Shown in pieces: positions 44,521 to 56,100 of a DNA stretch of 64,000 bases. Position 1 is the first letter of the stretch; every line of letters begins with the position of its first letter. The translations under genes were made by a program, and so were the position numbers. This stretch comes from Chinchilla lanigera (Eukaryota; Chordata; Mammalia; Rodentia; Chinchillidae): positions 10,950,839-11,014,838 of the forward strand of contig NW_004955423.1 of assembly GCF_000276665.1 (NCBI RefSeq). The letters are read 5' to 3'. The notes under the pieces were generated by a model. It was given only the letters and a program-made list of their open reading frames with translations. It did no database searches and was not told the origin of the DNA.

Positions 44521-45140
44521 AAGGTACCGTCCCCTGAGACCGCAGGATAAAAACCTATAAATGTACCCTCAAAGTCTTTTCTCCTGACCTCAGGCCAAGG
44601 TTAAAATAGAAGATTTTTTTATGACTTTGAAACAGAGTTAAAGTGGAAGAATTTGATGAAAACAGATGGGAAGCCGAGACCCTTTCCATCACTCAAGGGA
44701 CCAACGCAGGTAAAGAAGCCAACTGTAACTCCCGCACTATTCTTGCTTCTGCATCGTGAGTGTGTGTTAGATTACTGCACTTGTGCCTTGAAACTGTGCA
44801 ATCACACATGCAAATCCATGAATTCTGACTGTGAGGCAAAGGGTGCCGAGCTGGAGCAGGCTTTATGTGGAGCCTGGCCCGTTCAGTGTGCGGCCTCTCT
44901 TCTGTAAAGCAATCCTATCTTCTGTTCAGGTCCAAAGTAAAAAGAGCCGGTAAAAAAAAGACGCAGACGTTTGTGCAAAGCAGAAAACACGGCGGCATAA
45001 CTCCAACAGAGTTTATAGAATATTCAGTAAGGTCTTATTTAGGCTGTTTGTGTACCAGGTCCCACAGACATGAGTGCGTCACATTTCACTCAGGACGCTG
45101 TGCTCGGCACTGTAACGCCAGCACAGACTAACTATTTTAA
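44521..45140. promoter_or_regulatory. Candidate conserved non-coding block D
   Basis: About 600 bp, GC-richer and with scattered CpGs. It has two consecutive plus-strand ORFs, 84 aa (44653-44907, Cys-rich in its second half) and 88 aa (44865-45131). They overlap out of frame and have no domain, signal peptide or splice context, so I do not call a gene. A hidden exon cannot be excluded. Confidence 0.25.
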
Positions 45141-45630
45141 TTGTATTCTGAAGTGTATTGGTCACTTTCTTTTTCTCCTCTGGTGTCACAGTTCTGTTCT
45201 TCTGAAACAGTAAAAAAAGATAACAATGTATTTTTATTTTAAGTTCACTAGCAAGAAACTGTAGTGACCCAAATTTTCAACAAGATTCATATATTCCTTC
45301 AGATTCTGAGTATTTCCCCAAGGAGAAGCAAAATAAAAGAACTATTTTCAGCTTCTGCTTTATAAAACATACTTCTTTGCCTGTGTGAACAGTGTCGTCG
45401 CCTTCAGCGCCTCACACAGACTTGAATTTGCCAGAGGACCAGTGATGTGTGTTCCTGGAAGGATTCACGGATTCCACTTGCTTGTTATACTTCCTTTAAA
45501 ATGAGAAGATGCTTCACACATCCTGTGAGCTAATTAAATAAATCAGGCTTTATATTAGCAATATATTGCCCCTGTTATTCATCTCAAAAATAATATCATG
45601 TATTTTAAAACCTAATTTAAATATAAACAC
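45141..45630. other. Single-copy sequence, no gene seen
   Basis: Nothing recognised. Confidence 0.45.
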
Positions 45631-45631
45631 T

Positions 45632-45695
45632 AGGATTGGGTGGTACAGCTTAGGGAGAGAGTGCTTAGCAGGCAATGGTACTAGTTTCAGTGTCC
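45632..45695 (+). mobile_element. Degenerate ID-like SINE with (GGAA)n tail
   Basis: 'gattgggtggtacagcttag', 'agagtgcttagcaggcaatg', 'gtttcagtgtccaaggaagg' is a decayed tRNA-type SINE body. Its A-rich tail appears to have grown into the GGAA repeat that follows. Confidence 0.55.
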
Positions 45696-45800
45696 AAGGA
45701 AGGAAGGAAGGAAGAAAGGGAGGAAGCAAGGAAGAGAGAAGAGCTACAAAGAGAAAGAGAAAGAAAAAGGATGAAAGAAAGATGAACTTTCATCTTTCAT
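45696..45800. repeat. (GGAA)n polypurine tract
   Basis: Repeated 'ggaa' units grade into GAAA/GAGA-rich sequence. The basic ORF at 45566-45820 is a translation of it. Confidence 0.9.
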
Positions 45801-46262
45801 CGGTCATAGAAAGAAAGTAAAGCAGACACAACACAGAAATTTAAAAGGCAACATATTAGAAGGAAGAAAGCAAGGTAAGTCTTCGGTTCTGCTCAGTATG
45901 TAAGGTAGCTGACGCAGCTTTCACATGATGTAGCCAGGTGGCCGGTGAGTGAGCATATTCACCAGAGAGACCCACGGGATATGATACATGCAGAAGGTTT
46001 GTGTGATGCTCAAGATGCCCTGGAACTCAGCAGAGCTGACACCTTATAGATGCTCAGGGAGATTTCTTTACACCTTCCAGAAATGCATTTTGTGTCCAAT
46101 ATTTTGTAGTCTGGGCAGTAAACAACCCCCATGATCTGAACAGTTGATTTTTCTGATGTGAGTCCCTGCCAAAGCAAAAAAATGTAGCTAATATTATTAA
46201 AGGGAGGGACCAGATATAAAAAGAAATTACAAAAAGAGCTGGTTGGCTAAGCAGGTGAAGAC
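45801..46262. other. Single-copy sequence, no gene seen
   Basis: Nothing recognised. A short inverted repeat 'aaagatgaa'/'ttcatcttt' lies at its left edge. Confidence 0.4.
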
Positions 46263-46267
46263 TGACC

Positions 46268-46335
46268 TTAAAAAAAAAAAAAAAAAAAAGGAACAAAAGA
46301 AAGAAAAAAGAAAAAAATGGAAAGAAAAGAAAAAT
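46268..46335. repeat. Poly(A) followed by A-rich GAAA repeat
   Basis: About 20 A residues, then 'gaaagaaaaaagaaaaaaat'-type sequence. There is no SINE body next to it that I recognise. Confidence 0.85.
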
Positions 46336-46339
46336 CTGA

Positions 46340-46710
46340 AGTTAAACTCAACGCCTTTCAAATGTGATCGGTGATCTTAGCATTGAGAGAATGGCAAGTC
46401 CCATCAGAGACCCACACGGCTTGGCTTTCACTGTTAACCCCACATTACAGAAGTCTTTGTCATAAAACTGAAAGCTGTTTGACTCAAAGTGCAGTCTTTG
46501 CACATGAGATCGCGCAGGTTGTGATGAGCCTGGAGACTTAATTACTTTCTTGCATAACTTGCTGGGGATCCTCCCGGTCAGGCTTCTGGCATATTGATGG
46601 GAAATAAAAGAAACCTTACACAAAATTAGCCTCCGCTGATTTCCCAAATACCCAGGAATACTTGATCTGTGTTCCTTCCTTTCATAATTTCTTACAATTT
46701 CGAAGCAATC
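46340..46710. promoter_or_regulatory. Candidate conserved non-coding block E
   Basis: A compact single-copy stretch with CpGs ('atgtgatcggtgatcttagc', 'gagatcgcgcaggttgtgat', 'gcctccgctgatttccc') in AT-rich surroundings, plus 'gacttaattacttt' homeodomain-type cores. A 99-aa minus ORF (46647-46348) has no motif. Regulatory reading is inference. Confidence 0.3.
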
Positions 46711-48470
46711 TATTTGCCTTAGATGCTAATGCTGAGTCGTAGATGGGAAGGAAAAAAATGAGGAATTTAAAAGCACTGGCTCACAGCTACTTTACTAAAA
46801 TAATTTTCTGCCAGAAAGGGAAAATATCGGATGGAAATCCATGGGCATACTTTCCAAAGTGAGAATATTACTTAATTAAATTTGTTTCCGTGGTGGAGGG
46901 CTGTATTTGCAATCGCTGTTCGCAGTATCCCATAAACGTCTTGCTTCTTCGATTTCGTTCTTGTGCTCCTTGGGGTGAGTGCGTGCAATTGCTTAGTCAT
47001 AAAAGTAATTTGTTTTGCAGAGGCTCATTTTTGACTGTTAGTGTGGTTTTATGTCACTAAATATAGAATAAGTTTGGAGTCCAAGAGAAGCTGTTTATAT
47101 AAAAATAATTACAAAGTTCGAAGTGCAAAACCAGAAGACAGATGATACTGCCGGAAAAGGATTCTGGCAACAGAATGAATGGGTGGACGCTGATTTCACT
47201 ACAGGGGAACAGTGCCTTTCACGCTACTCTGTCTTCATCCCCCTGTCTCTCTGGCCGCACTCGTCCGCTCAGCTCTCACACCAGCGCTGTGTTTTCTGAA
47301 GGCATCAGGAGTGTGTCAAGGCCTTGTCATCTCTGGTCAGTGGAGTAGTTTGTCAGCAGGGTTTTCAACTCTAAAAGCATCAGTAACTCATCAGAATATT
47401 TGTTGTTTCTTCTTGACAAAAGAGGCAAGTGTCTGTCAAGAAAAATCTGGCTTTTTCTTGCCTTCCCTGAGGTAGTTGGAGACCACCTTGAATAGCTGTG
47501 GACTCCAGAAACCTTGTGTGTAAAATAGATGTATTGATTCCTGTAGAATCTTGTTATTTGTGACAGGCAACAGTATAAGTCAACATGACTTCACCTCTTT
47601 GTTACCATGTGTGAAGCAGAATATGCAGCTTTCATTAGTGAGGAGCACATTGTGAGCTGAGGGTTTAATAGGCATCTCATTGGAAACCACCAAGTGCAGT
47701 CTACACAGAATAATTCTGCAAGAGACGCTCTGTGCTGACCGGTAGCACTTTAAATGGTTAACTATTGATATGTTGGTTGGATGCTTAACATTTTTGCCAG
47801 GGGGGGGGGGGAAGCAAAATCATGCTTACAAAGCAAACAAATCAGTTGCTTAAGGGTTATAAGAAATTTAAATGCACATAGCACTTCTGTAATGATACCC
47901 CAGTGACTGACACTGTAGTCGGTTTCTTGAGACTCCATCATGGTAAACTTAGTTTTTGCTACTGGTTTCCTTAGTAACTGGAACAACATATTGTTCAGGA
48001 CATGAAATAATAGCCTGTTCAGCCACTGAGAATCTTGAAATGAAATGTAATTGATTTTGCATAAGGCACAAGATTATCATGTCCGCCCCATCTTGGTGAG
48101 GTATTACAGCTGCAATGAACGTGGTCGGAAATTATTTTTTCAAACCAGCCATTTTGTTTCTAATCATCTCATTGTGAAAACAGTAAAACTGAAGCAGTGC
48201 AGAATGCTCTATCTTCAAGAGAAGCAGATTATTAAATGGAATTATACAGCTGATATATAATTCCTCAGCACAAGGGAAACTTTATTTTATCTTGCTTGCC
48301 AAAAGAAGCATAATATGGAAACATGTCTACATTGCTGGTATATAATAGGGATGCTTATTCTGTCAGACACATATAGATTTCATTCTATACCCACATAGCT
48401 ATTATTATGTTTGTATATAAAAAAATCCTGATACCTGATATCATTTTGCAGTCAGAAATTAGGACAAAGA
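46711..48470. other. Repeat-poor sequence with a poly(G) run, no gene seen
   Basis: An uninterrupted G run of 12 lies at about 47801-47812. ORFs of 68-87 aa (47142-47475 plus, 47989-47762 minus) lack motifs. Confidence 0.4.
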
Positions 48471-48477
48471 GTCAGAA

Positions 48478-48660
48478 AATTCTATTTTAATTTTAGTTTC
48501 TACAGCTGGTCTACTACACTATCTTAGGCAAATTATTATGTCTCTAGGGTCTTAGTATCCTGATCTGTGAAATGGGAATAATAACAACTGCGTCACAAGA
48601 GTGGTATGTGGATAATCACTTGATGTATGCAAAGAGCTTTGAAGATATAATATAATAATC
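48478..48660 (+). mobile_element. MIR SINE
   Basis: 'ctatcttaggcaaattatta', 'tgtctctagggtcttagtat', 'cctgatctgtgaaatgggaa', 'taataacaactgcgtcacaa', 'gcaaagagctttga' is the MIR core with the signature 'ctgtgaaatgggaataata'. Confidence 0.8.
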
Positions 48661-49374
48661 TTATGGCTGTTTAAAACCACACACAAAGCAGTATGTTACA
48701 GGCATAAAATCAGAGAGCAGTTTAATGGGCTTAGAATAATTGGAGTTCTCTGTTTCAGGAGAGTGTCTGGAGACTTAGCAAAGCTCTGTGTACTTCAATG
48801 TTTCTGCAAAGAGCATTTCCTAGAATGATATGGCAAGAGCAGAACGGTTGAGGGATTGATTTTTGATGATATTCTCCCTAGAAACACCGTGCTCCCTAGG
48901 AGGGGTAAGACATACTGAGGGCACCTCTGTACTAGTGAACTCTATAGAGCTTTTCCCCCAATCCATTGGGAAATAGACTTCCTTCCTAGCTGTTGTGTGG
49001 GAGATTTGCGTTCCAGACAGAGGTATTCCAGATGTAACTGCTGCCTCCCGTAATACCTTGAAAGCTTATTTGCCAGCAGAGGGTCAGTTTCTCTGCAGAC
49101 CAGCCAAGGATTGCTTTTCTGTGAAGTAGGAACTTGCCAAAGGAAGCACCCCACCTCTTAGGGGTATTTTACTAATCTACTCACTCATTTGATCAATAGT
49201 GAACATTTACTATAAACTTTAGCATGTAAAGATTAGAAAGCAGTGTTAAGCAAGGTGCTTGTCCTTCAGCTATTTCCCAGTACAACAGGGTAAGGCACCA
49301 CGTGCACACCGCAGAGTGACGCAGTTAAGTGCACAGCTCAGAAACTGCACAAGCAGATGTGGCTGGCTCGAGAT
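48661..49374. other. Single-copy sequence, no gene seen
   Basis: A 70-aa minus ORF (49154-48942) has no motif. Nothing else was recognised. Confidence 0.4.
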
Positions 49375-49685
49375 TATCTTAGTTACTTTCCTCCTCACTG
49401 AGACAATACGAGGCACATACAACTTAAAGGAAGAGAGGCTTATGTAGACTCCAATGGTTTCCATCCTTGCATAGTTATCTGGCTCAAAGGCAGAACAGAG
49501 GGGTATGGTAGAGAAGAGCCAATCACAGACAGGTCAGACAGGAAGCAGAATGAAAGCAGGAGCTCGGCTGGGAGCTAATCCCTACCAGACCTCTACCTCC
49601 TCACAGCAAGTCAGCTGTAAGACTCATAATCCGATCACCCTCCCCAAACCCCACCTATAAGTCTACGTGGAATAGGGACAGTTTC
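49375..49685 (-). mobile_element. MaLR LTR fragment (antisense)
   Basis: 'cactgagacaatacgaggca', 'aacttaaaggaagagaggct', 'tagttatctggctcaaaggc', 'acaggaagcagaatgaaagc', 'tcctcacagcaagtcagctg', 'cataatccgatcaccctccc' follows the reversed MaLR LTR order. Ends are eroded. Confidence 0.65.
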
Positions 49686-50164
49686 AAAAGACAGTGAAGA
49701 GGAAGAGGAAGGTCATGTAAGTTACAACACATCATTGATCTATTTTGAGAGGGAGAAGGAACAAAAGTTGAATAGATCTCAAGCAACCCAAATTGGTAAG
49801 AACAGCAAGTATATGGAGGAAAGTAGCAGGCAATAAAGTTAGAAATGTAACTTTCCATAGTATCACTTCTGTTAGCTTGTAATAAAACATGGATTTATTA
49901 ATTGAGTAACAACAGTGTTTCTATTCTGCTGTGTGTCTATTCCACTCGGGCACCGTACCTAACCATACCACATTACTTTTGGTTTATTAAATATCTGCTG
50001 GACAAAAAGCAAGCCATCACAAGGTGGGCAGGGCTTGATACCCAGTTAAGGGGCCTGCAACTTGCCCAGTGGGTAGCAAAGAGTTACTGACAAACCATCC
50101 TTTCAGAAGTAAAGAATACAGATAGGATGCAGGGAGAAGTGTAGGCTAAAAGAAAAACCTGTCA
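49686..50164. other. Single-copy sequence, no gene seen
   Basis: Nothing recognised. Short ORFs only. Confidence 0.4.
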
Positions 50165-50169
50165 GGAAG

Positions 50170-50537
50170 TGTCTTGGTTACTTTTCTCTCGATGCTGAGA
50201 CAAAATACCTGACACCCAGAATTAGGGAAGAAAAGGTTTATTTAGCTCACAGTCTGTGCAGGTTTCAGTCTATACTCGGCTGGCTCCAAGGCAGAGTGGC
50301 ACATGGCAGAGGGCAACAGTTCATGGTGGCAGAAAACAGCAAAGCAACAAGAGCAAAAGGGAGGAGTGGCTGCAAGGAGTCTCTTTCTCTCCCTTACATA
50401 TGCAAACTACCCACCCCAGGGAGGGTGTAGCGCTCACACCCATAATCCCAGCATTGGACTATGGATCAACCAAATGTAGAAGCCTGCCCCATGACTGCAT
50501 GAGGATTTGGGGGGACATCCAGACACAAACCATCACA
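50170..50537 (-). mobile_element. Solo MaLR LTR, antisense, perfect 5-bp TSD
   Basis: The reversed LTR starts 'tgtcttggttacttttctct' and ends 'aaccatcaca', so it has TG...CA ends. The flanks are 'ggaag' at 50165-50169 and 50538-50542. The order of parts and most bases match the LTR at 25686-26062. The 121-aa plus ORF (50256-50621) is an LTR reading. Confidence 0.93.
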
Positions 50538-50689
50538 GGAAGCTGTGTATTTGTCAAAGGATGTGTGTTAGTGTTCAAAAACAGGATGGTAGCGATATGT
50601 TGGAAAAGAGGTATCATTTGAACACTATGCCAAGGGAGAGACGGTACTGTGCTTCCTGACGACCACAAGAGCCTGGGCAGCCATCACCG

Positions 50690-51300
50690 GAACTGATTTG
50701 ATGGGATATGGGAGGTGAAGTGACTGACAGGTTGAGTCTGTCCTGTATCCTTTGGGAGTTTAGGTGGAGGTGTCTGGCAGATGTCTGAAAATAAGAGTCG
50801 AAATCGGGAAAATTTACATCGGAGATAAGCACTTCACTGCTCTCACCATAGAACTAAGGGTTGAAAATCATGGGCTCATTGAGGGAAAGAACATAGAGAA
50901 AGTGAGAAAATGATAAAAGACCCCAAAGAGGCAGACATTTAAAAGATGAGAAAAGAAACAGAACCAAGGAAGAGGGACTTGAAGTGCGATTTTTCAGAGA
51001 GAAGGAGAAAAGAACAAGGCATATAATTGAAAAGGTAGAGATTTTTTAAAATGAACAGGCCAATACCAGCAATACAAGAAGTGGAGATTTAGGAAAAGTC
51101 AATGTGATTATTGAAAATTTACCGTTGCTATTTAAGGATTTCATTTAAATTATTGATACTGAAGACTGACAGGAAGAAATTAAGGAGTGAAATAACGAGT
51201 GTTTGAAGAAGTGAATGCAATCGTTGTAAACCACTCCTTTCAAAGGTTAGCAGTGACAAGTGTAGAAAAATAGGAAAATAACCAGGGAAAGCTGTCGGCA
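50690..51300 (-). mobile_element. L2 LINE remnant (antisense)
   Basis: In order: 'gtttaggtggaggtgtctgg', 'cagatgtctgaaaataagag', 'ttgaaaatcatgggctcatt', 'gagggaaagaacatagagaa', 'caccagtagc'-type wording absent, then 'ggagtgaaataacgagtgtt', 'tgaagaagtgaatgcaatcg', 'aaccactcctttcaaaggtt', 'agcagtgacaag'. This tracks the reversed L2 3' half ('ggatgtctggcaggcagctg', 'gccatgggagtggatgagat', 'gcgagtgtagacaactcttt'). It is strongly diverged, with deletions. Confidence 0.55.
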
Positions 51301-51940
51301 GAGGATACTGAGAGTTTATCACTGTGAGACTTGCTGCCCGAGATGTACCACAGCTATATATCTATTTCCATCACAGAAATGTATAGCTTTGTGCTCTGGC
51401 TGCATAGAATCCTGCAGTAATCACCTCCAGTCCATGATTTCTGGTTTGATAGGTAAAAGTCCCTTCAAGAACTCTCTGGTGTCCTTGTTCAAGCTAGAAT
51501 GATGTCGAAAGAAAGCACAACTCTCACTCCATAGCCATTGTTTCTGTTCTACCAAAATGATAAAATAATTTTTAAAAAGTTAGATCCCAATGCATCTAAT
51601 GAGTTAAATCCTCCATTAAAAGATAAAGATAAACTTTGTTTTTTTTCTGACTTTGAATTGAGGTCAGATTCTGATCTCAAGTAAGTATATTGTATACCTG
51701 AATCTGCTGGTAGGAGTTCTCCATGGGTGTCCATGTTTCTGCCATTCGAACCAGAATAGGTTTGCTGTGAGCCTAGGGTGATGTTAACAATCTCTCCCTG
51801 GAGCAGAGGGCAAGCATGCGTGTTTCCTATTTGCCTGGAACATCATCCTTTGGCTGTGCAGGTGTCCTTTTGCTCTGATCATGGTACCCAGAGAAATTAG
51901 GGTTCAGGGATCTAGTTAAAAAATGGTAAATAGAACAAAA
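51301..51940. other. Single-copy sequence, no gene seen
   Basis: Nothing recognised. A 61-aa minus ORF has no motif. Confidence 0.4.
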
Positions 51941-52068
51941 GGATTACAGGTTTGAGCCTAGCCTGAGTACCCTCATGACCTACTGAGATCCTGTCTCAAA
52001 GTAAACACAAAAAAGGGCTGGAATGTAGCTTAGCATGCAGGACTTAGGTCCAATTTCCAGGAAAATAA
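51941..52068 (+). mobile_element. Degenerate composite SINE (7SL 3' end + ID remnant)
   Basis: 'ggattacaggtttgagccta', 'gcctgagtaccctcatgacc', 'tgagatcctgtctcaaagta' is the end of a B1-like unit. 'aaagggctggaatgtagctt', 'aggtccaatttccagg' is a deleted ID unit with an A-rich tail. The order matches the composite SINE at 15672. Confidence 0.65.
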
Positions 52069-52449
52069 ATAGTCATCTCCTGACTACTCTGTAACTTTAA
52101 TACACTGTATTTTGTTTCTATCCAGGTGTTTGATGTCTTCAGTTTAAACTGCGGCAGACTACATTATCAGCTTCCAAGTAGGTAAATCTCAGACCGTTCT
52201 CAGTTTTTACATATCCTTTAGTAACACTAATAACATTAATAATGAAGTCTAAAAATTATAAAATATATTGAGTAGTCTACGTGCAGATACGGTGTTGGGA
52301 TGCTAAGTGTTCTTATTCCTTCAGGGAAGATTTATTTAGTGTCCGTAAGAAATGAAGACTGGGGTTCAGCTTGACATTCCGTAGCAGCTGGTAAACAAAA
52401 TGAGTTTTGTGTTTGGTCTGTAAAATTCACACAGCATGCCTGTAAAACA
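52069..52449. other. Single-copy sequence, no gene seen
   Basis: Nothing recognised. Confidence 0.4.
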
Positions 52450-52464
52450 GACATATCACTCTTT

Positions 52465-52621
52465 TTTGTGGGGGGTGTCTTTTTTGAGACAGGGCTTTGC
52501 TATGCAGTTCAGGCTGGGTTTGAGCTCACTTTGTAGCCCAGGCTGGCTTCAAACTTGCGAAGAACCTCTTTCCTCAGCCTCCTGAGTGCTGGGATTACAG
52601 GTATGTGCCACCACACCTGGT
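52465..52621 (-). mobile_element. B1-type SINE, perfect 15-bp TSD
   Basis: The antisense body reads 'gagacagggctttgctatgc', 'agttcaggctgggtttgagc', 'tcactttgtagcccaggctg', 'ctttcctcagcctcctgagt', 'gctgggattacaggtatgtg', 'ccaccacacctgg'. The TSD 'gacatatcactcttt' lies at 52450-52464 and 52622-52636. The tail is interrupted by a G run (52470-52477). Confidence 0.96.
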
Positions 52622-52636
52622 GACATATCACTCTTT

Positions 52637-52745
52637 GAAAAATGAGAAAATTTTATGTCCAAAAGATTGAATAACTTACCCCAGGTCATACCAGTTTATG
52701 GTTAGGACAGGTTTCAAACCAGGTCTGAACTAATTAGGTCAATAT
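52637..52745 (-). mobile_element. MIR SINE fragment (antisense)
   Basis: 'aaaaatgagaaaattttatg', 'gattgaataacttaccccag', 'gtcataccagtttatggtta', 'ggacaggtttcaaaccaggt' is the reversed MIR core ('gaggaaactgag', 'taacttgcccaaggtcacac', 'ttcgaacccagg'). The B1 just upstream is inserted at or in its left edge. Confidence 0.7.
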
Positions 52746-53210
52746 TTTTCACTAATTGTATATCACACTTTAAAAAATTTATCTTAGGATAATTATATTA
52801 ATTTAAGCTTATGATTTTATAGATCTTTACTTACATTAGACATTGAGATTAGTATAATTGTTTTGAAACTGAGACAGTGAGGTAAACTTAGTCAAACTAT
52901 GCATTTATATTGAGCAGCTGCCTCGAAATATTTCCTGGATACAACCATGTTGTAATAAGTGAGAAGTTGAAACCAGACTTTTAAAACTTCCTCTTTTCCT
53001 TCTTTCTTTAGCTAGCATCATAAACTCTGGATTGTGCATGCTTTAAAATTTAGTATTAGTGGGTTGTTATGTTGCGGTGTATGCTCACATTTGGAAATAA
53101 AAAGTACTGTTAAGTGGCTTCGTGTGCAGACCCAAATTGAGGTTAGTAATTTATTTTGATTCTTTATGCTAAATGTGTTCTCTGCTGTTAACTTTTTAAC
53201 ATGGCACAGG
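52746..53210. other. AT-rich single-copy sequence, no gene seen
   Basis: Nothing recognised. Confidence 0.4.
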
Positions 53211-53214
53211 AATG

Positions 53215-53462
53215 CAAAAAGTCAGTATTGCTCAGTAGAAAAGATCATAGGCTCTGAGCCATGTCTCCTAGTACGGCGGGCCCACCACTTAACTTAACTT
53301 GTGATTCAGCCAAATTACTTTTCTATTGCTCACTGTTCTTTTCTGGAAATTTGAATGACAATCATTCCTATGGAAAGGCTGTTTTATGTCTTAATTAATT
53401 TAATGAACTCAATGCACTTAGTTCGGTGTCTGTCACACAGTGTACAATAAATGTTAGCAGGA
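53215..53462 (+). mobile_element. MIR SINE, nearly full length
   Basis: 'cataggctctgagccatgtc', 'ccaccacttaacttaacttg', 'tgattcagccaaattacttt', 'tctggaaatttgaatgacaa', 'tcattcctatggaaaggctg', 'gttcggtgtctgtcacacag', 'tgtacaataaatgttagcag' covers the MIR core and the full 3' end ('gtgcctggcacatagtaagc', 'tcaataaatgttagc'). Confidence 0.82.
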
Positions 53463-53711
53463 TTTGTGACATCACCCTGGGGACTCTCTGAATAAATGTC
53501 TCACTTAACTCCATAATTCTTGAAGTTATAATTGTTCAAAGAAACTTTGCTCTGAACCCTGAGCTCCCAAGCAATGGCCCTTGACTTTTCTCAGTATTTC
53601 TAAGCATAGGGTAGGCATGTCAGTTCAGTAATGATGATTTCCGACTTATAAAAGTAAATGTCACCAGCTTCCACTGTGAGCATTTAAGCAAGGTGAGTGG
53701 GCTGAAGGAGA
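53463..53711. other. Single-copy sequence, no gene seen
   Basis: Nothing recognised. Confidence 0.4.
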
Positions 53712-53880
53712 AGAAGGAATCAGAAAATCTGTCTCCTATTCCCAGCTCCATTATGGACTTGCTGGTGCAGAATAAATAAATCACAAATAAATAAATAAAC
53801 AAATCACTTAACCTTTCTGCATCTCCGTTCCAGCCAAATGAGACTGTTAAGCCTTTGCTTTTTAAGGGCTTTGAAATCAC
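53712..53880 (+). mobile_element. Possible MIR SINE with internal (AAAT)n
   Basis: 'aatctgtctcctattcccag', 'ctccattatggacttgctgg', then an (AAATA)n insertion, then 'aaatcacttaacctttctgc', 'atctccgttccagccaaatg', 'agactgtta' follows the MIR order. The simple repeat interrupts the core. Confidence 0.5.
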
Positions 53881-56100
53881 TGGCTGAAAGGTGCGCTGGA
53901 GTGACAAGTGTTATTAACTCCCCGCATTTCATTCTTTCTTATGCATACTCAGAATGTTTGCTTTTCATCTTGGGAATGAAATACTTCTTTAACATTGATA
54001 TGTGGTAACTGCAGGAATTAGTGAAATTTGCCAGTTCCTCAGATAAAATCAGAGGACAAAAAAGTCAGGCAGTTAATTATGTGAAAGAATAGATGAGGGG
54101 AAGGAAAGACAGCTTCAACAGAAATCTCCTGATTGTTGTCCCAAGTTCAGGGTTACAACTTTGGAAGGTAAAAGGGAGGGTGGAGGTTACCGAGATAAAA
54201 GGAGAACAGTTCCTCTGTGTTTCCCAGTTGTGCTTTCCGCACTCTGCCTAGACTTCTTCGAGACTCTTGCATCCTTTTGCTCTCACAGTGTGTAACCACT
54301 TCAATCAGATTCAAGCTGCTCTGTTTTGTATTTTTAAAGTAATCTCCGTTGCTTGATATGTCTCAAAAACCTGTCCTATTTCAAAAGCCATATTCTTTGT
54401 CTACTAATTTCTTCCTTCATTTACTATTTGTAAACTTATCTTTGAAAGTGCGTACAAGTCCCATATATATGTACATAGATACAGAGACACTAATGTGTGT
54501 ATATACATATAATATATATTTATATTTGTATATGTATGTGTTTTTTCTCTGTAAGGTTTTTTATAATTCAGTTAAATCTTTATTTTGTTATTGATCACTT
54601 GCTATTATTATTTGTTAATTACTTTAAAATGATGCGCATTTGCAAATTTTTGCTAAATTATTGAAATATGTCAAGCCTTACAATTTTTGTTTTGTTGCTG
54701 TTCATAAAGCAGACACAAAAAGAGTTATGGTTTGTTGGCCAAATGAGATTTCAACATTCCTCATAAATCTTTTATTTAATGTGTTTTTGTGGGAAATCAA
54801 CATTATGTTGGTGTAAAATACAGATAAAATATAGTGCACAATACATTTTATAATATTGGCTTTACTAGAAGTACTTTTATGACACATTTTACTATGTCAC
54901 ATTTTTATTTGAATTTGGGACTATATTTTCATGCATATGTGAATGTGTCTTTTCCTTGGAATTTGCAAACTCTATTGGATTTGTTTTCTTGTGTATATAT
55001 ATGTATATAGATACAGATTTAGGTTTAAACAAAAAGATCTGTATGCTTTTTTCAACATTTGTGGCATTTAATTTTTGTTATGCATCAATTTCCTAAGGAA
55101 ACACTGTAACATCAATAAGCTACAGACAATAATATTAAATATTCAGGTATTGTCCTCGTATTAATATTCTTCAAAAGAAATCTTAGAATACTTATGAATT
55201 TAAATACTCTTTATATAAACCATGTAAATATAACGATTAACAATCTGCTGTCTTCTCTATTCAGGACAGGAGATATAGTATTTTCCTAATTACACAGACC
55301 AGTGTGGAAGGGTATGACTGCAAAAGAAGATTAAGCAATTTGTATTTATTCAGTGTTGCTTTTTAGCATTAACTAGAAAACTCAGTCCTGCTATATTGAA
55401 TGCTAAGGAATTTGATTATGAGAGTGGCAGAGTCTGCCAATCTTGGCTTGAGACAGCAGACTCAACTAATTGTCCATCAGCAGTGATTTAGCTGTATCAT
55501 CCTTCTACAATCTCGCTATTGATGGGAACATTTAAAATGTGATGAAAATTACTGTTTAATAATCAGGACTTGGAAAATCCACCTGGCAGATGCATTCTTT
55601 CTAGTTTTGTTTTTCCATTCATTTTGAAGGATGAGAGAAGAAAAAAGTAAAGTGCTCAAAACTTAAAATATATTTTTTCAAGTATACTTGGAAAGCAGAT
55701 TTTGCAAATATGCTGTCAAAAGGAGTATTAAATTTCATTTTTGTTGTTTTCCTTTGTTGTGTTTTAAAGTCTGCATGAACCATTTGTACTATCTTTAATG
55801 TAACGTTTGTAGTGGAGCATTTACAGTGGCAGAAGCTATCTTTGAATTGCTTCTCCATTTTTCATTGTGACTTTATAGCACTTTCTGATGCTTAATGGAG
55901 GTAGTGCTATACAGTATTAGATGACCAGCAATATATTTATTATATTATATAAAGTAAGTACGATAAACAGATATATTTTTAAAAGCTGATTTGTGAAGCC
56001 AAAGTTCTTCTATTTATGACAAATTAAATCTATGCCTCCAAGTAGAATATTTTGTTACTTGCTTAGGAAGAAGAACAGTTTCATAAATGTACTTTGGAAT
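53881..56100. other. 2.2 kb repeat-poor AT-rich sequence, no gene seen
   Basis: A TA/TG-rich patch lies at about 54458-54540. ORFs of 61-81 aa have no motif. Confidence 0.45.

Noticed and set aside
45780..45805. Short hairpin (aaagatgaa / ttcatcttt)
   Set aside because: A 9-bp stem at the edge of a simple repeat is expected by chance.
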